A DNA stretch of 64,000 nucleotides from NCBI GenBank assembly GCA_016235865.1, contig JACRIK010000003.1, positions 532,331 to 596,330 on the forward strand, in the 5' to 3' direction. Below are positions 43,587 to 53,390 of this stretch, piece by piece. Under the pieces are notes generated by a model, which worked only from the letters and a program-made list of their open reading frames with translations, was not told where the DNA came from and did not search any database. The DNA is from Planctomycetota bacterium. Lineage in GTDB: Bacteria; Planctomycetota; MHYJ01; JACQXL01. The translations under genes and the position numbers were made by a program. How positions within the stretch are numbered: position 1 is the stretch's first letter; each line of letters opens with the position of its first letter.

Positions 43587-44936
43587 TTAGAACATCCTCA
43601 TCTGTAGCGGGTTTGGCTCGGAGGCGAGATAGGTGATTTTTTTATCCTCCTTAATAAGAGACGTTTGTGCTTTACTTTTTAATGGAATCGGAGGAGTATC
43701 GTTCGAGCCGTTTGAGTTGTTGTAATTTGGGGTTTCAAATATGGATATCTTGCCAAATACGCCATCATAGCCCGGTATAATATTTAATTTCTTCTCGCGA
43801 ACCAGCCGGACCGCCTCGGCAATTCTGGGCGGGGCAAAGGAATTCAATTCATCCAACGGGATGTCCAATAGGATATTAAATTCGTTCTTTCCCTGGGTAA
43901 TAAGTTTGTGATATGCTTCCAGGACGGAATTTGACGAAACGCCCATGTTTAAGGCGTCCGCGACAATTTCCTCCAGCGGAATAAGATATTTATTAGGGAT
44001 GGCATTAGGCGGTACAAAATTATCCGGCCGGTCAGCCAGATCCTCAACCCGGTGGCAGACCCCGATGGTCAGTTTCTTCTTGCAAACCGGGCAGAGGTCA
44101 TTATTCTTCTTACTCTCAGCCGGAGCCAGGATGACGTTGCAAGCGCGATGGCCGTCGTAGTGGTACTTGCCTTCCTCGGGAAAGAATTCTATGGTGTAGA
44201 GTAATTTCTTGGCATCCTTGGTCTTGAGTGCATTGATAATGTCCGAATAGGACATTTCGCAGTCAAAGGCATTAGCCTCCCGTCCTATTTTCCTGGGCGA
44301 GTGGGCGTCGGAATTTGATATCAGGGTAATTTTATCCAGTGCCGAAAGACGCCAGTTCATCGGCGGGTCGGATGACAACCCGGTTTCAATACAATAGATA
44401 TTTTGGGTTTGGTCGCCGAAGCACTCTTCAATGGAATCAAATCCCGAAGACGAGCCGAAGACGGAAAACCAGGGCGTCCAGGCATGCGCCGGTACAATGA
44501 AACATTTGGGAGAGATATCCAAAACCAGCTTTACCATATCTTTTACCGGTGTGCCGAAGATGGGCCGTCCGTCAGAAGAAACGTTACCGATTCTGGCTAA
44601 TTTAGTATTGAGTTTACCGGCCGTTTCCAGGTCAGGGGCGAAAATGAGTATATGAATCCGGTGGCTTTTACCGTTCTGGCTGTAAATATGCGAGGTCTCG
44701 GCGGTCAGGATGAATCTAGTGGGCGAGTCGCCTTTTTTCAAGCGGTATAAACCTTCTTCAGCTGGTTTCAGGCGCAGGCGCAACTCGGCGAAATAATTGG
44801 GATGGGTGAAATCGCCAGTGCCCATCAGGTTGATACCCTTGATAGCCGCCCAGCGGGCCAGGTTTTCCACATCCATATCCTTGCTGGTGGCCCGGCTGTA
44901 TTTTGAATGGACATGAAAGTCCGCTATAAATTTCAT
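43587..44936 (-). CDS. Endonuclease Q-like PHP-domain protein
   Basis: 449 residues. N-terminal PHP metal site: IADFHVHSKYSRATSKDMD (HxH at about 8-10), GTGDFTHP, and later ISNSDAHSPRKIG. A treble-clef zinc element follows (CNVILAP, then CPVCKKKLTIGVCHRV). DLADRPDNFVPPNAIP and a C-terminal helix-rich region ending GYDGVFGKISIF complete the EndoQ/TIGR00375 layout. In Thermococcales and some Bacillus, EndoQ nicks 5-prime of uracil, hypoxanthine or abasic sites. This is a good but not certain match, since no search was run. The last 60 residues are low-complexity. Confidence 0.85.
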   Translation of the reverse strand: MKFIADFHVHSKYSRATSKDMDVENLARWAAIKGINLMGTGDFTHPNYFAELRLRLKPAEEGLYRLKKGDSPTRFILTAETSHIYSQNGKSHRIHILIFAPDLETAGKLNTKLARIGNVSSDGRPIFGTPVKDMVKLVLDISPKCFIVPAHAWTPWFSVFGSSSGFDSIEECFGDQTQNIYCIETGLSSDPPMNWRLSALDKITLISNSDAHSPRKIGREANAFDCEMSYSDIINALKTKDAKKLLYTIEFFPEEGKYHYDGHRACNVILAPAESKKNNDLCPVCKKKLTIGVCHRVEDLADRPDNFVPPNAIPNKYLIPLEEIVADALNMGVSSNSVLEAYHKLITQGKNEFNILLDIPLDELNSFAPPRIAEAVRLVREKKLNIIPGYDGVFGKISIFETPNYNNSNGSNDTPPIPLKSKAQTSLIKEDKKITYLASEPNPLQMRMF

Positions 44937-45033
44937 ATAGAATTAAATAAGGCCGAAACAAATGAACATTTATAATATAACAATAAAGCTTTATTAAATC
45001 AAGAAGAAAATTATAATAAATGGAAATATTTTT

Positions 45034-45633
45034 ATGAAGAGCCTTATTGCCTTTCTCATTATTCTGTTTTTAATTAGCTTAGCCGGAGTTGTCTGGGGGA
45101 TCTATGAGTTTCAAACCGCTCAGGGACTGAAGACATCCCAAACCTTGGCTCTTATCAGGTCATATTTGATCGATCGTAAGCCGAAAGGACCGGCTAAAAA
45201 GCCGTTCATTGCGAAAAAACCGCCTGAGAATAAGCCGGAAGAGACGCCAGAAGCAACCAAACCGCCGGAAAAGCCCATTCTTGAAGAGGCGCCGTCAATC
45301 ACGCCGATTGTAGAAGTGCCGGTTACGCCGACTAAGGTGGAGTTACGCCGGACGCCCAAGCCGGAAAAGCCTAAAGTTAAAACCGAGGCGCAGGAAGCAG
45401 TCGTGGACGGTAATAAATATTATGACCAGGGAATCATCCATCTTCAGAACACTTTTAAGAAGGACGAAACTTTTGATAAAGAGAATGATTTAGCGGTAGA
45501 AAAATTCAGGCAGGCAATGGTTAAATATCTTGAAGCTGAAAAGATAGACCCTGATAGTTTATGGCTCAGGGGTAGAATCAAAGACACCAACGGGAATCTG
45601 ATTACCTGCCGAAGGCAAGCCAGACGGAAATAA
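45034..45633 (+). CDS. Membrane-anchored Pro/Lys/Glu-rich protein, unknown
   Basis: 199 residues. One N-terminal transmembrane helix (about 4-24), a Pro/Lys/Glu-rich spacer (about 45-125) and a short helical tail resembling a single TPR-like unit (NKYYDQGIIHLQNTFKK... AVEKFRQAMVKYLEAEKIDPDS). It lies 2 bp before the ECF sigma gene and is likely the first gene of that operon, perhaps a periplasmic sensor or scaffold. No family recognised. Confidence 0.65.
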   Translation: MKSLIAFLIILFLISLAGVVWGIYEFQTAQGLKTSQTLALIRSYLIDRKPKGPAKKPFIAKKPPENKPEETPEATKPPEKPILEEAPSITPIVEVPVTPTKVELRRTPKPEKPKVKTEAQEAVVDGNKYYDQGIIHLQNTFKKDETFDKENDLAVEKFRQAMVKYLEAEKIDPDSLWLRGRIKDTNGNLITCRRQARRK

Positions 45634-45635
45634 TT

Positions 45636-46241
45636 ATGATGGAAACTGAACAGGCTAAAACCGACGCCGTAAGCGGATCCGGAACATTTGACGAGAAAGC
45701 CGCTATTGCCAGGGTCCAAAAAGGCGATAAGGAGGCATTTTCCGGGATAGTCAAGCAATACCAGAACCGCTTATATAACACAATCTACCGGATGATCAGC
45801 TCTGCCGAGGATGCCTTTGATATCTGCCAGGAGGTTTTTCTTAAGGCATTCCGGAATATCAAATCGTTTCGGGGCGACTCGGCATTCCTAACATATCTTT
45901 ATCGGATTGCTTTTAATGAAAGCGTTATGTATAGAAACAAGCGTAAAAGGATGATAGCCGTAGATTTCAAATCCAATCCTCATTGCCTGATCGGGCTAAA
46001 TATTGCTAATAACAATTCCAATCATATTGAGAAAATCCAAACCGAGGATTCGAATAAATATGTCCAAAACGCCCTGAATTCTTTAGACCCGGATTTGAGA
46101 GAGGTCGTGGTACTAAAAGATGTCGATGATTTTTCCTATGCCGAGATAGCTCAGGCATTGAATATCTCGGTTTCTACAGTCCGGACTAACCTGGAAAAAG
46201 GCAGGGTGATTCTGAGGGGGAAATTGAAAGATTTATTATAA
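45636..46241 (+). CDS. ECF RNA polymerase sigma factor (RpoE-like)
   Basis: 201 residues. Region 2 is ARVQKGDKEAFSGIVKQYQ through DICQEVFLKAFRNIKSFRG and ends in TYLYRIAFNES. Region 4 is NSLDPDLREVVVLKDVDDFSYAEIAQALN (helix-turn-helix), then STVRTNLEKGRVILR. Start is 45636 or the next ATG three bases on. The paired zinc-finger protein downstream is the expected anti-sigma factor. The envelope genes that follow are candidate targets. Confidence 0.93.
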   Translation: MMETEQAKTDAVSGSGTFDEKAAIARVQKGDKEAFSGIVKQYQNRLYNTIYRMISSAEDAFDICQEVFLKAFRNIKSFRGDSAFLTYLYRIAFNESVMYRNKRKRMIAVDFKSNPHCLIGLNIANNNSNHIEKIQTEDSNKYVQNALNSLDPDLREVVVLKDVDDFSYAEIAQALNISVSTVRTNLEKGRVILRGKLKDLL

Positions 46242-46299
46242 AATAATTTTTATTAACAAATAGTCGTTGGGTGGTTGTCTAATATAATGGAGCAAGTAT

Positions 46300-47715
46300 A
46301 TGAAATGCGATGAAATCAAGACATTACTGAACCCTTACGTAGATAGGGAGCTCTCTGCGACAGATTCAGACCGGTTAACGAAGCATCTGGAGGAATGTCC
46401 AGTTTGCGCTAAAGATGTTGTCGAGTTGAAGAAAGTCAAGGAGATGCTGCGCAAGTTGCCGGTTTTATCTGTTCCGTCCGGATTGCTGGAGGGGGTGAGG
46501 GACAACTTGGCGCGCCCTAATAATGAGAGGCTGAAAACAGTCAGCCTATTCTGGCGTTACCGCTGGCTGGCGGCTTCTTTGGCCTCGGCCGCCGCAGTTG
46601 TTCTGGTTATGATTATGGTAATTCCTTCACCCAGGAAGGTCGAGATGGAAAGCCCGGTGATGGCTACTATCGAAAAGTCGAAGGCCGCGCCTGAAACAGC
46701 CGTGATGGCAAAGGTACCTCCGGCTGATATCGTCACGTCCCAGCCCATCTTTTTCACCCAGCAGGTAAATATTTCTACCCGGAATGTAAACGACACTTTG
46801 GATAAGGTTTATTACGTGGCCCTGCTTGAAAGGGCGGTGAAAAAAGTAGAGAACGAAAAGGAAGGGAAGACGGACGGCGCGGCAAACAAGGATAGCGGTA
46901 CCAGCGCTATGTTAGAGGCAGAAGACAGGGATTTGCTGGTAAAAGCACAGAATCAGCGGCAAACAATGTCTAATGCCGCGGTTTTTTTCCGGTCACGCAC
47001 GCAGATTGAGCCGTCGTTTGTCCAGCGCCGGGAGGATAACAAACGACAGACCGTGAAGATTACCGTGCCATTGAGCCAGAAAGACAAATTCCTCCGTAAT
47101 CTAAAGGACAGCATTTCCGATAAGATAGTCCTTTCCGAGATGCAGGCGGTTACGCCGGATAAAATAACCGCTGGTTACCTGGCCGATGCCGGGAAGTCAG
47201 TGACCGAGGACAAAGAGACGGCTAGGGAAAAATATGAGTATGATAAAATGGCCCGGGGTGGAGGGGAAAAGCGCGTAGAAAAGCAGGCCGGGAAAAACAA
47301 GGACGATGCTGGAGAATCAAAGAAGGCGCAAGGCAAGGCGGAAGAGGAAACAAAGACCCCAGAGAAGGACCGGGTTGAAAAACCAGGCGCGCCTGCAACG
47401 GAAAAACCAGCAGAACAGCCAAGACCTAAGCCAGTAGCTACCGTCGGTGCACCGCCGGCTACTCCGGCAACAAGCATGAAATCTTCCGGAACTCCTCCGC
47501 CGGCGAGCCCTTTAGCGCCCCCGCCTCCTTCGGCAGAGGGCTTCGGGCAAGCCGTTCAGGTGCAGACCGATGAGATTGCCAAGGACAGTAAATCTATGAA
47601 GCAAGGTCTTTCGGGCGATATGAGAAACGAGGCCGGCCAAATTGCCCAGGCGCCGGAAGAAGAGATGGTCGAATTCATTATCGTGATTGAACAGGTCGCC
47701 GTCGAAGCCAAATAA
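46300..47715 (+). CDS. Anti-sigma factor with zinc-finger domain and large extracytoplasmic region
   Basis: 471 residues. The N-terminal ZAS domain has the HxxxCxxC motif KHLEECPVCAKDV (about 28-40). One transmembrane helix (WLAASLASAAAVVLVMIMVI, about 88-107) is followed by a roughly 360-residue exported part. Within it is a helical domain with VKITVPLSQKDKFLRNLKDSI (about 255-275), similar in style to periplasmic DUF4349-like domains. Lys/Glu-rich and Pro-rich linkers lead to a final conserved-looking block MVEFIIVIEQVAVE. It holds the sigma factor inactive until an envelope signal arrives. Confidence 0.88.
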   Translation: MKCDEIKTLLNPYVDRELSATDSDRLTKHLEECPVCAKDVVELKKVKEMLRKLPVLSVPSGLLEGVRDNLARPNNERLKTVSLFWRYRWLAASLASAAAVVLVMIMVIPSPRKVEMESPVMATIEKSKAAPETAVMAKVPPADIVTSQPIFFTQQVNISTRNVNDTLDKVYYVALLERAVKKVENEKEGKTDGAANKDSGTSAMLEAEDRDLLVKAQNQRQTMSNAAVFFRSRTQIEPSFVQRREDNKRQTVKITVPLSQKDKFLRNLKDSISDKIVLSEMQAVTPDKITAGYLADAGKSVTEDKETAREKYEYDKMARGGGEKRVEKQAGKNKDDAGESKKAQGKAEEETKTPEKDRVEKPGAPATEKPAEQPRPKPVATVGAPPATPATSMKSSGTPPPASPLAPPPPSAEGFGQAVQVQTDEIAKDSKSMKQGLSGDMRNEAGQIAQAPEEEMVEFIIVIEQVAVEAK

Positions 47716-47797
47716 GTTCGGACACACATTTTCTGAATAAAATATAATTTTCATCCGCAAATCCGCATAGCAGGATTGTCTAATATATCAGCACAGA

Positions 47798-47848
47798 GCG
47801 AAGAGCATGGCGCATAAAAACTTTAACCATGCGCTGAACGCTCTTCGC
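47798..47848 (+). promoter_or_regulatory. Hairpin directly before the VIT-VWA ribosome site
   Basis: GCGAAGAGC (47798-47806) pairs with GCTCTTCGC (47840-47848), with an inner CGCAT/ATGCG pair. CGGATAGGAGGT follows at once. Only 5 nt separate the stem from the Shine-Dalgarno core. Confidence 0.55.
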
Positions 47849-47865
47849 CGGATAGGAGGTGCGAT

Positions 47866-50103
47866 ATGTTAAGGAAGATGGTTGTTTTAGGAGCCCTGGC
47901 ATTGATGATAATGCTGGGCTGGAACGCCGTGGCCAATGCCTGCGGGGTGATTGTCATAGACGACAGGCAACCCAGGCCAATCCCGAATGTCAATATCTCG
48001 GTCAAGAACACTTCGCTGGACATTAAGATAGAAGACCAGGTGGCCGTGGCAACCGTGGACGAGATATTCCATAATTCCAATCCTCATCAGCTGGAAGGCA
48101 CGTTTATCCTGCCTATACTGCCCGAGACCGCGGTGCAGGACCTGGCCCTTTGGATTAACGGCAAGGAATCCAAAGGCGAATTGCTGGACAAGGACAAGGC
48201 GCTGCAGTATTACCAGGAAACGGTCCGCCGGATGGTAGACCCGGCGCTCCTGGAATACGCCGGCTACGGACTGCTCAAACTCCGGGTGTTTCCCATCCCG
48301 GGCGCTAACCAGGATCTGGGCGTCGGGCCGGGCAATGTCAGGATTAAATACACCTATACCTACCGCCTGCCTATGGATAACGGGCTGTGCGAATTCAGGC
48401 ATCCCTGGGGCACCAATAAATTCTCGTCCGCGGCGATTGACTCGGCGGTCATCAAGGTTTCCCTCAAATCCGCTATTCCCATCAGGACGGTTTATTCGCC
48501 GACCTATCCTGATATCGCCATCAGCCGCCGGGACGACCGCAATATCCTGATCAGCTTTGAGCAGACCAAAATGAAACCGGACAAGGATTTTGTCCTCTAC
48601 TATTCATTATCAGACAAGCAGTTCGGGGTGAACCTGCTAACATATAAGAAGGCCTCGGCGGACGGATTCTTTATGATGTTCCTGTCGCCCAAATACGACC
48701 TCAAGGATTCAGAGGTGGTTAAAAAGGATGTCATATTCGTCCTGGACACCTCCGGTTCGATGAAGGATGCCAACAAGATAGAACAGGCCAAGAAGGCGCT
48801 GGAGTTCTGCATTCGGTCCTTGCGCAAGGAAGATCGGTTCAACCTGATAACCTTCAGCGCGGACGTGCGTCCGTTCAAGGATGCCCTGCAGGAGGTCACT
48901 CCGGCCGCCCAAGATGAGGCAATAAAATGGGTCCGGGATATTGAGGCCCGGGGCGGGACCAATATTGACGACGCCCTCCAGAATGCGCTGGGCATGGTCG
49001 ACGGAGCCTCCAAGCGGCCCTGTATGGTGGTCTTCCTGACCGACGGCATGCCGACTATCGGCGAGCAGAACACGGATAAAATTCTCAAAAACCTCGCCGC
49101 CAAGAATACCTCCAATACCCGCATCTTCAGCTTCGGCGTGGGCTATGACATCAACACCCACCTGCTGGACAAGATATCCGAGGCCAACAAAGGCGCCCGG
49201 GAATATATTACTCCGGACGAAAATATCGAGGTCAAGGTCTCCGGCTTCTACGACAAGATTGCTTATCCGGTCCTGGCGGACGTGAAACTGGAGGTGTCGG
49301 GCATAGAGATTTACGACCGCTATCCCAAGGCGCTGCCGGATGTTTTCCGGGGCAGCCAGCTGACCATCTTCGGCCGATACAAGGACAACGGCAATAAACT
49401 GATTACGCTTTCCGGACTGGTCAATAACGAACCGCGCAAGTTTGAATACGAGGCGACCTTCTGTTCGGGCAGCGAGGCCATGGATTTCATCCCCCGGCTC
49501 TGGGCCGTTACCAAGATTGGCTATCTGCTGGACGAAATCCTCCTCAGGGGCGAGAATAAGGAGGTCAGGGAAGAGATAATCAAGCTGGCCAAGGAATACG
49601 GAATTCTCACGCCTTACACCTCCTGGCTGGTGTTGGAGGATTATCGCCTACGGGTTGCCGCATTGCCGCCCGGAGCGCCGCCACCGCCGCCATCTGCGCC
49701 GATGGACGCCTTAAAGCGGGGTGGAGGCGCCATGGAGAGTGAGGTCAAGGAAAAGTCTGATGGAGCCGACAAGATAAGCGGCGCGCCTGCGGTCAGCAAT
49801 CGTGTAGCAAACCAAAGATTGCAACAAGGCGATTATGACCAGAAGAAGGAGGGCGGTAAGCTGGGCGATACGGTGCGCAACAATGTTCGCCAGCAGGCCG
49901 ACCGGACCTTCTACCAGGGGAACGACAATGTCTGGTATGATTCGGCCTATGACCCCAAGGATGCCAAGAAGATAACCGAGATAAAGTTCATGAGCGACGA
50001 ATACCTCGAACTGATAAAGAAAGAGCCGCGCCTGGCCCGGTATCTTGCGGTCGGCCAGAATGTCCTGGTCTGCTGGAACGACAAGATATATCAGGTGAGG
50101 TAA
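47866..50103 (+). CDS. VIT and VWA domain exported protein (inter-alpha-trypsin-inhibitor-like)
   Basis: 745 residues. Signal peptide (about 1-26), VIT domain (about 30-190: VAVATVDEIFHNSNPHQLEGTF is the hallmark, given here by its NPxxxxLEGTF core) and VWA domain with a complete MIDAS (VIFVLDTSGSMKD at about 287-299, GGTNIDDAL, FLTDGMPT). A Pro-rich linker (PPPPPSAP) is followed by a C-terminal domain ending VLVCWNDKIYQVR. VWA-MIDAS domains bind protein ligands via divalent cations. The C-terminal YLAVGQNVLVCWNDKIY segment looks like a separate small fold. It is second in the ECF/anti-sigma neighbourhood. Confidence 0.9.
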   Translation: MLRKMVVLGALALMIMLGWNAVANACGVIVIDDRQPRPIPNVNISVKNTSLDIKIEDQVAVATVDEIFHNSNPHQLEGTFILPILPETAVQDLALWINGKESKGELLDKDKALQYYQETVRRMVDPALLEYAGYGLLKLRVFPIPGANQDLGVGPGNVRIKYTYTYRLPMDNGLCEFRHPWGTNKFSSAAIDSAVIKVSLKSAIPIRTVYSPTYPDIAISRRDDRNILISFEQTKMKPDKDFVLYYSLSDKQFGVNLLTYKKASADGFFMMFLSPKYDLKDSEVVKKDVIFVLDTSGSMKDANKIEQAKKALEFCIRSLRKEDRFNLITFSADVRPFKDALQEVTPAAQDEAIKWVRDIEARGGTNIDDALQNALGMVDGASKRPCMVVFLTDGMPTIGEQNTDKILKNLAAKNTSNTRIFSFGVGYDINTHLLDKISEANKGAREYITPDENIEVKVSGFYDKIAYPVLADVKLEVSGIEIYDRYPKALPDVFRGSQLTIFGRYKDNGNKLITLSGLVNNEPRKFEYEATFCSGSEAMDFIPRLWAVTKIGYLLDEILLRGENKEVREEIIKLAKEYGILTPYTSWLVLEDYRLRVAALPPGAPPPPPSAPMDALKRGGGAMESEVKEKSDGADKISGAPAVSNRVANQRLQQGDYDQKKEGGKLGDTVRNNVRQQADRTFYQGNDNVWYDSAYDPKDAKKITEIKFMSDEYLELIKKEPRLARYLAVGQNVLVCWNDKIYQVR

Positions 50104-50114
50104 CAAATAAACAT

Positions 50115-50130
50115 CCCGATGAATATCGGG
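50115..50130 (+). promoter_or_regulatory. Small hairpin before the VWA-lipoprotein ribosome site
   Basis: CCCGAT-GAAT-ATCGGG, then AGAAGGAGGTAATT and ATG. It is the short form of the hairpin/ribosome-site arrangement seen elsewhere in the window. Confidence 0.5.
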
Positions 50131-50144
50131 AGAAGGAGGTAATT

Positions 50145-51350
50145 ATGAAAACCCTGAAACTGTTAACGGCGGTCTGGGTGCTGGCTTTATTAGCCGGTTG
50201 CAACCAAACCCGGAACACAACACCAGGGACGCCCAAGGTCGAATCGGTTAAAACCCAGATAGAAACGCCAGAGTCGGACCAGACCCAGGCGGAAACGCCC
50301 CGGAAGCATATGGACCTGGTTTTTGCCATAGATGTTTCCGGCAGTATGGAGCATATCATCGCGGCTACCCAGCAGAAAGTCTGGGCTATAGTCAACGAGA
50401 TGCTCAAGTCCAGGCCCATGCCGACGCTGCGGGTTGGTCTGATTGCCTATCGGGGCGAAAGCGAAGAATGTTATGGCGGAACCGGATTCAAGGTTTGGGA
50501 CCTGACCGAAGACCTTGACCAGGCCTATGGAAACCTGATGGCGCTCAGGACCGACGGCGGCAGCACGGAATGCGTGGGACGAGCAATTTATGAAGCCAGC
50601 CATAGCATCAGCTGGCAAAAGACAGACGAGACCCTGAAGGTTTTGTTTGTCTTGGGCAACGAGCCGGCCAATCAGGACCGGAATAAGGAAAAATACGGCT
50701 ATCAGGTTACCGCTTCGGCGGCAATCAGGAACGGCATCCAGATTAATACGGTTTACTGCTCCAGCCACGAGCCGGCCACGCCGGAATGGGCCGAGATTTC
50801 CCGTCTGGCTGATGGGAGCTTCCTGACGGTCGGACTGGAAGGTAGGATTGCCGCAGTTTCCACGCCGATGGATAAGGAATTAGCCGACCTGCAGCGGAAA
50901 CTTATCGGGACGAATGTAGCCTACGGTGGTCAGGCCGGATTAAAAATGGTGTCCGAGTTGAATAAGGCGGAGAGCGCCGCGGCCTGCGCGCCCCAATCTG
51001 TCCAGGCCGACCGTTCTATTGCGCTGGCAAACCAGAAAAGCGGGCGCATCGGAACCTGGGACCTGCTGGACGCTGTAAATGAGAAACGGGTCAAACTGGA
51101 GGAACTCAAGGATGAGGAATTACCCGAGGAGATGCGGAAAATAACGCCGGAAAAGCGCCGGGAATACCTGGAGACAAAGCAGAAAGACCGCGCGGAAATA
51201 GTCAAAAAGATACAGGATTTGTCCAGGGCGCGCGATGAATATATCCAGACGGAAATAAAGAAGCAAAACCTTGACAAAAATACGGTAGACCAGATAATTC
51301 TTAATACATTAAGACAACAAGCCGAGAAAAAGGGATTTAAGTTCCAATAA
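50145..51350 (+). CDS. VWA-domain lipoprotein
   Basis: 401 residues. Lipobox LALLAGC. VWA domain with MIDAS DLVFAIDVSGSMEHI (about 56-70), GLIAYRGE and a Thr/Asp site TDGGSTEC. The C-terminal third is a charged helical region (EELKDEELPEEMRKITPEKRR). It has the same domain type as the upstream VIT-VWA protein but no VIT domain. It likely displays a metal-dependent ligand site from a lipid anchor. Two cysteines (EECYGG, TVYCSS) may form a disulfide. Confidence 0.88.
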   Translation: MKTLKLLTAVWVLALLAGCNQTRNTTPGTPKVESVKTQIETPESDQTQAETPRKHMDLVFAIDVSGSMEHIIAATQQKVWAIVNEMLKSRPMPTLRVGLIAYRGESEECYGGTGFKVWDLTEDLDQAYGNLMALRTDGGSTECVGRAIYEASHSISWQKTDETLKVLFVLGNEPANQDRNKEKYGYQVTASAAIRNGIQINTVYCSSHEPATPEWAEISRLADGSFLTVGLEGRIAAVSTPMDKELADLQRKLIGTNVAYGGQAGLKMVSELNKAESAAACAPQSVQADRSIALANQKSGRIGTWDLLDAVNEKRVKLEELKDEELPEEMRKITPEKRREYLETKQKDRAEIVKKIQDLSRARDEYIQTEIKKQNLDKNTVDQIILNTLRQQAEKKGFKFQ

Positions 51351-51364
51351 ATGAATATTCCGAT

Positions 51365-51500
51365 GTTCACCCGGCCCGTAAATTACGGGCTGGGTTTATC
51401 GGGATAACTTGCTGGGACTAAGCGAAGCGTGACTTCGAGCACCCTGAAAGATTTCGGGGCGCGCAGGTCAACTTCCGTAGGTCTAACAGCGAGTAAGGAG
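51365..51500 (+). promoter_or_regulatory. Two-hairpin leader before the first DUF4139 gene
   Basis: TTCACCCGGCCCGTAAATTA with CGGGCTGGGTTTATCGGGAT forms hairpin A. Then CTTGCTG (about 51408-51414) pairs with CAGCGAG (51488-51494) around the sequence GGGACTAAGCGAAGCGTGAC, TTCGAGCACC...GGGGCGCGCAGG. TAAGGAGG and ATG follow. The interior is shared with the sigma-factor leader at 59945-60023 and with 27705-27760. Confidence 0.6.
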
Positions 51501-51507
51501 GATATTT

Positions 51508-53376
51508 ATGAAAACGGCGTATCGGATAGCGCTGGGCCTGATTGTGGCCTTAAGCGCAATGCTCAGCAATCTGAGTGCGGAACCGCCCCGAAATAATCGG
51601 GACTCCGCTGCGGCTCCGCAGAAAACACTGGAGGTGTCCTCCAAGATCGACCGCGTCACGGTCTATCCGGACCGGGCCTTGGTCACCCGCGAGGTCAAGA
51701 CCGGCAACCTTGTAAAGGGTGTCTATGAGGTCCAGGTCAAAGACCTGCCGATGCCGTTGCAGAACGAGTCGGTCCGCGTCACCAGCAGCGACCCGGACAA
51801 CCTCAAGGTCATCGGTCTTGATATCAAAACCTATCAACTGGAAAGACCACCTGAGGATAAAATCCGCGCCCTGCAAGACCAGCTTCAACAACTCCAGGAT
51901 GCACTGCGAGTGATTGACGACAATACCAGATTGTTGCAGGCAGAACGCGAGTATCTCAATGCGGTCAAAGACGCGTTCCTGCGGGCCGCCACCCAGCCAT
52001 CGGCTTCCGGCAAAGAAGGCACGCTTGAACCCCGCCTGGCGGTCAAGGATTACGAAGAGATGCTCAAATACTATACCGGCAAACTGCGGACTAACACCGA
52101 GGCCACAATGAAGGAAGACCTGAACCGCCGCGAGACCAATAAGAAAATAGCGCTGGTTAGTAATGAATTGTCCAAGCTGGGTATCTATCAGAACACTATT
52201 CCCCAGAAGAAATCAGTCAAGGTGAATATCGAGGTGCTAAAGGACGGCGACTACGGTCTGGCCCTATCCTATATTAACTTCGGGGTCAACTGGCAGGCCA
52301 GTTACGACATCCGGGTATTTACCGAGGCCAAGGAGATGGAACTCATTGCCTATGGCGTGGTCACCCAGAACAGCGGCGAGGACTGGCTCAACGCCTCGCT
52401 CTCATTCTCGACGGCCCGTCCGGCGCTCCAGGGCTGGCTGCCTGAACTCCCGCCCTGCTATGTCAACCTGCCTCATAATGTTGAGGTGATGGGTAAATAC
52501 AATGATTTAAAGAGAGAGCAAAGCACACTGTCACAGAAGGATATTAATTATCAGGTTTTACTTTCTAATGATGGCGCTCAAAATTCAGTAGTGCCAGCAA
52601 GGCCACCGGCACCAGAAACAACACTGGGATTAGGCGGAACGACCATCAGAACCGACCTGGATAAGATGATGCTCAACCAGTATCTGCCTTCGGATGTGGC
52701 CAGCAGTTTCAGTTCGGTGGTGTTCCACACGCCCAAGAGAGTGGATATCCTGTCCGACGGCGCGCCGCACCGGACCTCGCTTTGGACCAATAAACTCCCG
52801 GTCCGGTTTGAGTATATATCCACGCCCAAAATCAGCCCTTATGTTTACCTCAGGGCCCTGGGCACCAACAAGCTGGCCACGCCTATCCTGCACGGCACTA
52901 TCAATGTGTTTATGGGCAGCGATTTTATCGGCTCGTCCCAGACCGCCAGCATCCTGCCGGATGAGGAGTTCGAACTGACCCTGACGGTCGATGAGAATCT
53001 CCGGGTCAAGCGCAAGCTGGAGGAAAAGGAAGAGAAAGGCCCGGGCTTCTTCGGCTCATCCAAACACATCACTTATTCCTTTATTATTGAGTTGGAAAAT
53101 TATAAGAAGGAGAACAGTATTGTCACTCTGGTGGACCAGATTCCGGTCAGCCAGAATGAGAATATCACCGTAGAACTGGGCCAGTGTTCGGAACAGCCGG
53201 TTGAGAAGGGCAAGGACGGTAAACTCAAGTGGAAGTTCGACCTGAAGCCCAAGGAAACCAAGAAACTGACCTTTACGTTCACGGTTTCCCTACCCAAGAA
53301 CTACGACCCGGCGTTTTATAACGAGACCTTTACCCAGGACCAGGGCATCCAACAGTTGAAGATGAAGAAATATTAG
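51508..53376 (+). CDS. DUF4139/DUF4140 (MuiA-like) exported protein
   Basis: 622 residues. Signal peptide (about 1-24). The N-terminal DUF4140 part starts KIDRVTVYPDRALVTREV (about 45-62). A coiled coil follows (about 110-225), then the C-terminal DUF4139 beta domain: DYGLALSYINFGVNWQASYDI (given as the NWQASYDI core, about 265), ASLSFSTARP, and the ending KWKFDLKPKETKKLTFTFTVSLPK. Homologs are called mucoidy inhibitor A, but no biochemical activity is established. Paralog-like partner follows 108 bp downstream. Confidence 0.88.
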   Translation: MKTAYRIALGLIVALSAMLSNLSAEPPRNNRDSAAAPQKTLEVSSKIDRVTVYPDRALVTREVKTGNLVKGVYEVQVKDLPMPLQNESVRVTSSDPDNLKVIGLDIKTYQLERPPEDKIRALQDQLQQLQDALRVIDDNTRLLQAEREYLNAVKDAFLRAATQPSASGKEGTLEPRLAVKDYEEMLKYYTGKLRTNTEATMKEDLNRRETNKKIALVSNELSKLGIYQNTIPQKKSVKVNIEVLKDGDYGLALSYINFGVNWQASYDIRVFTEAKEMELIAYGVVTQNSGEDWLNASLSFSTARPALQGWLPELPPCYVNLPHNVEVMGKYNDLKREQSTLSQKDINYQVLLSNDGAQNSVVPARPPAPETTLGLGGTTIRTDLDKMMLNQYLPSDVASSFSSVVFHTPKRVDILSDGAPHRTSLWTNKLPVRFEYISTPKISPYVYLRALGTNKLATPILHGTINVFMGSDFIGSSQTASILPDEEFELTLTVDENLRVKRKLEEKEEKGPGFFGSSKHITYSFIIELENYKKENSIVTLVDQIPVSQNENITVELGQCSEQPVEKGKDGKLKWKFDLKPKETKKLTFTFTVSLPKNYDPAFYNETFTQDQGIQQLKMKKY

Positions 53377-53390
53377 AGAACAAATAAAGT

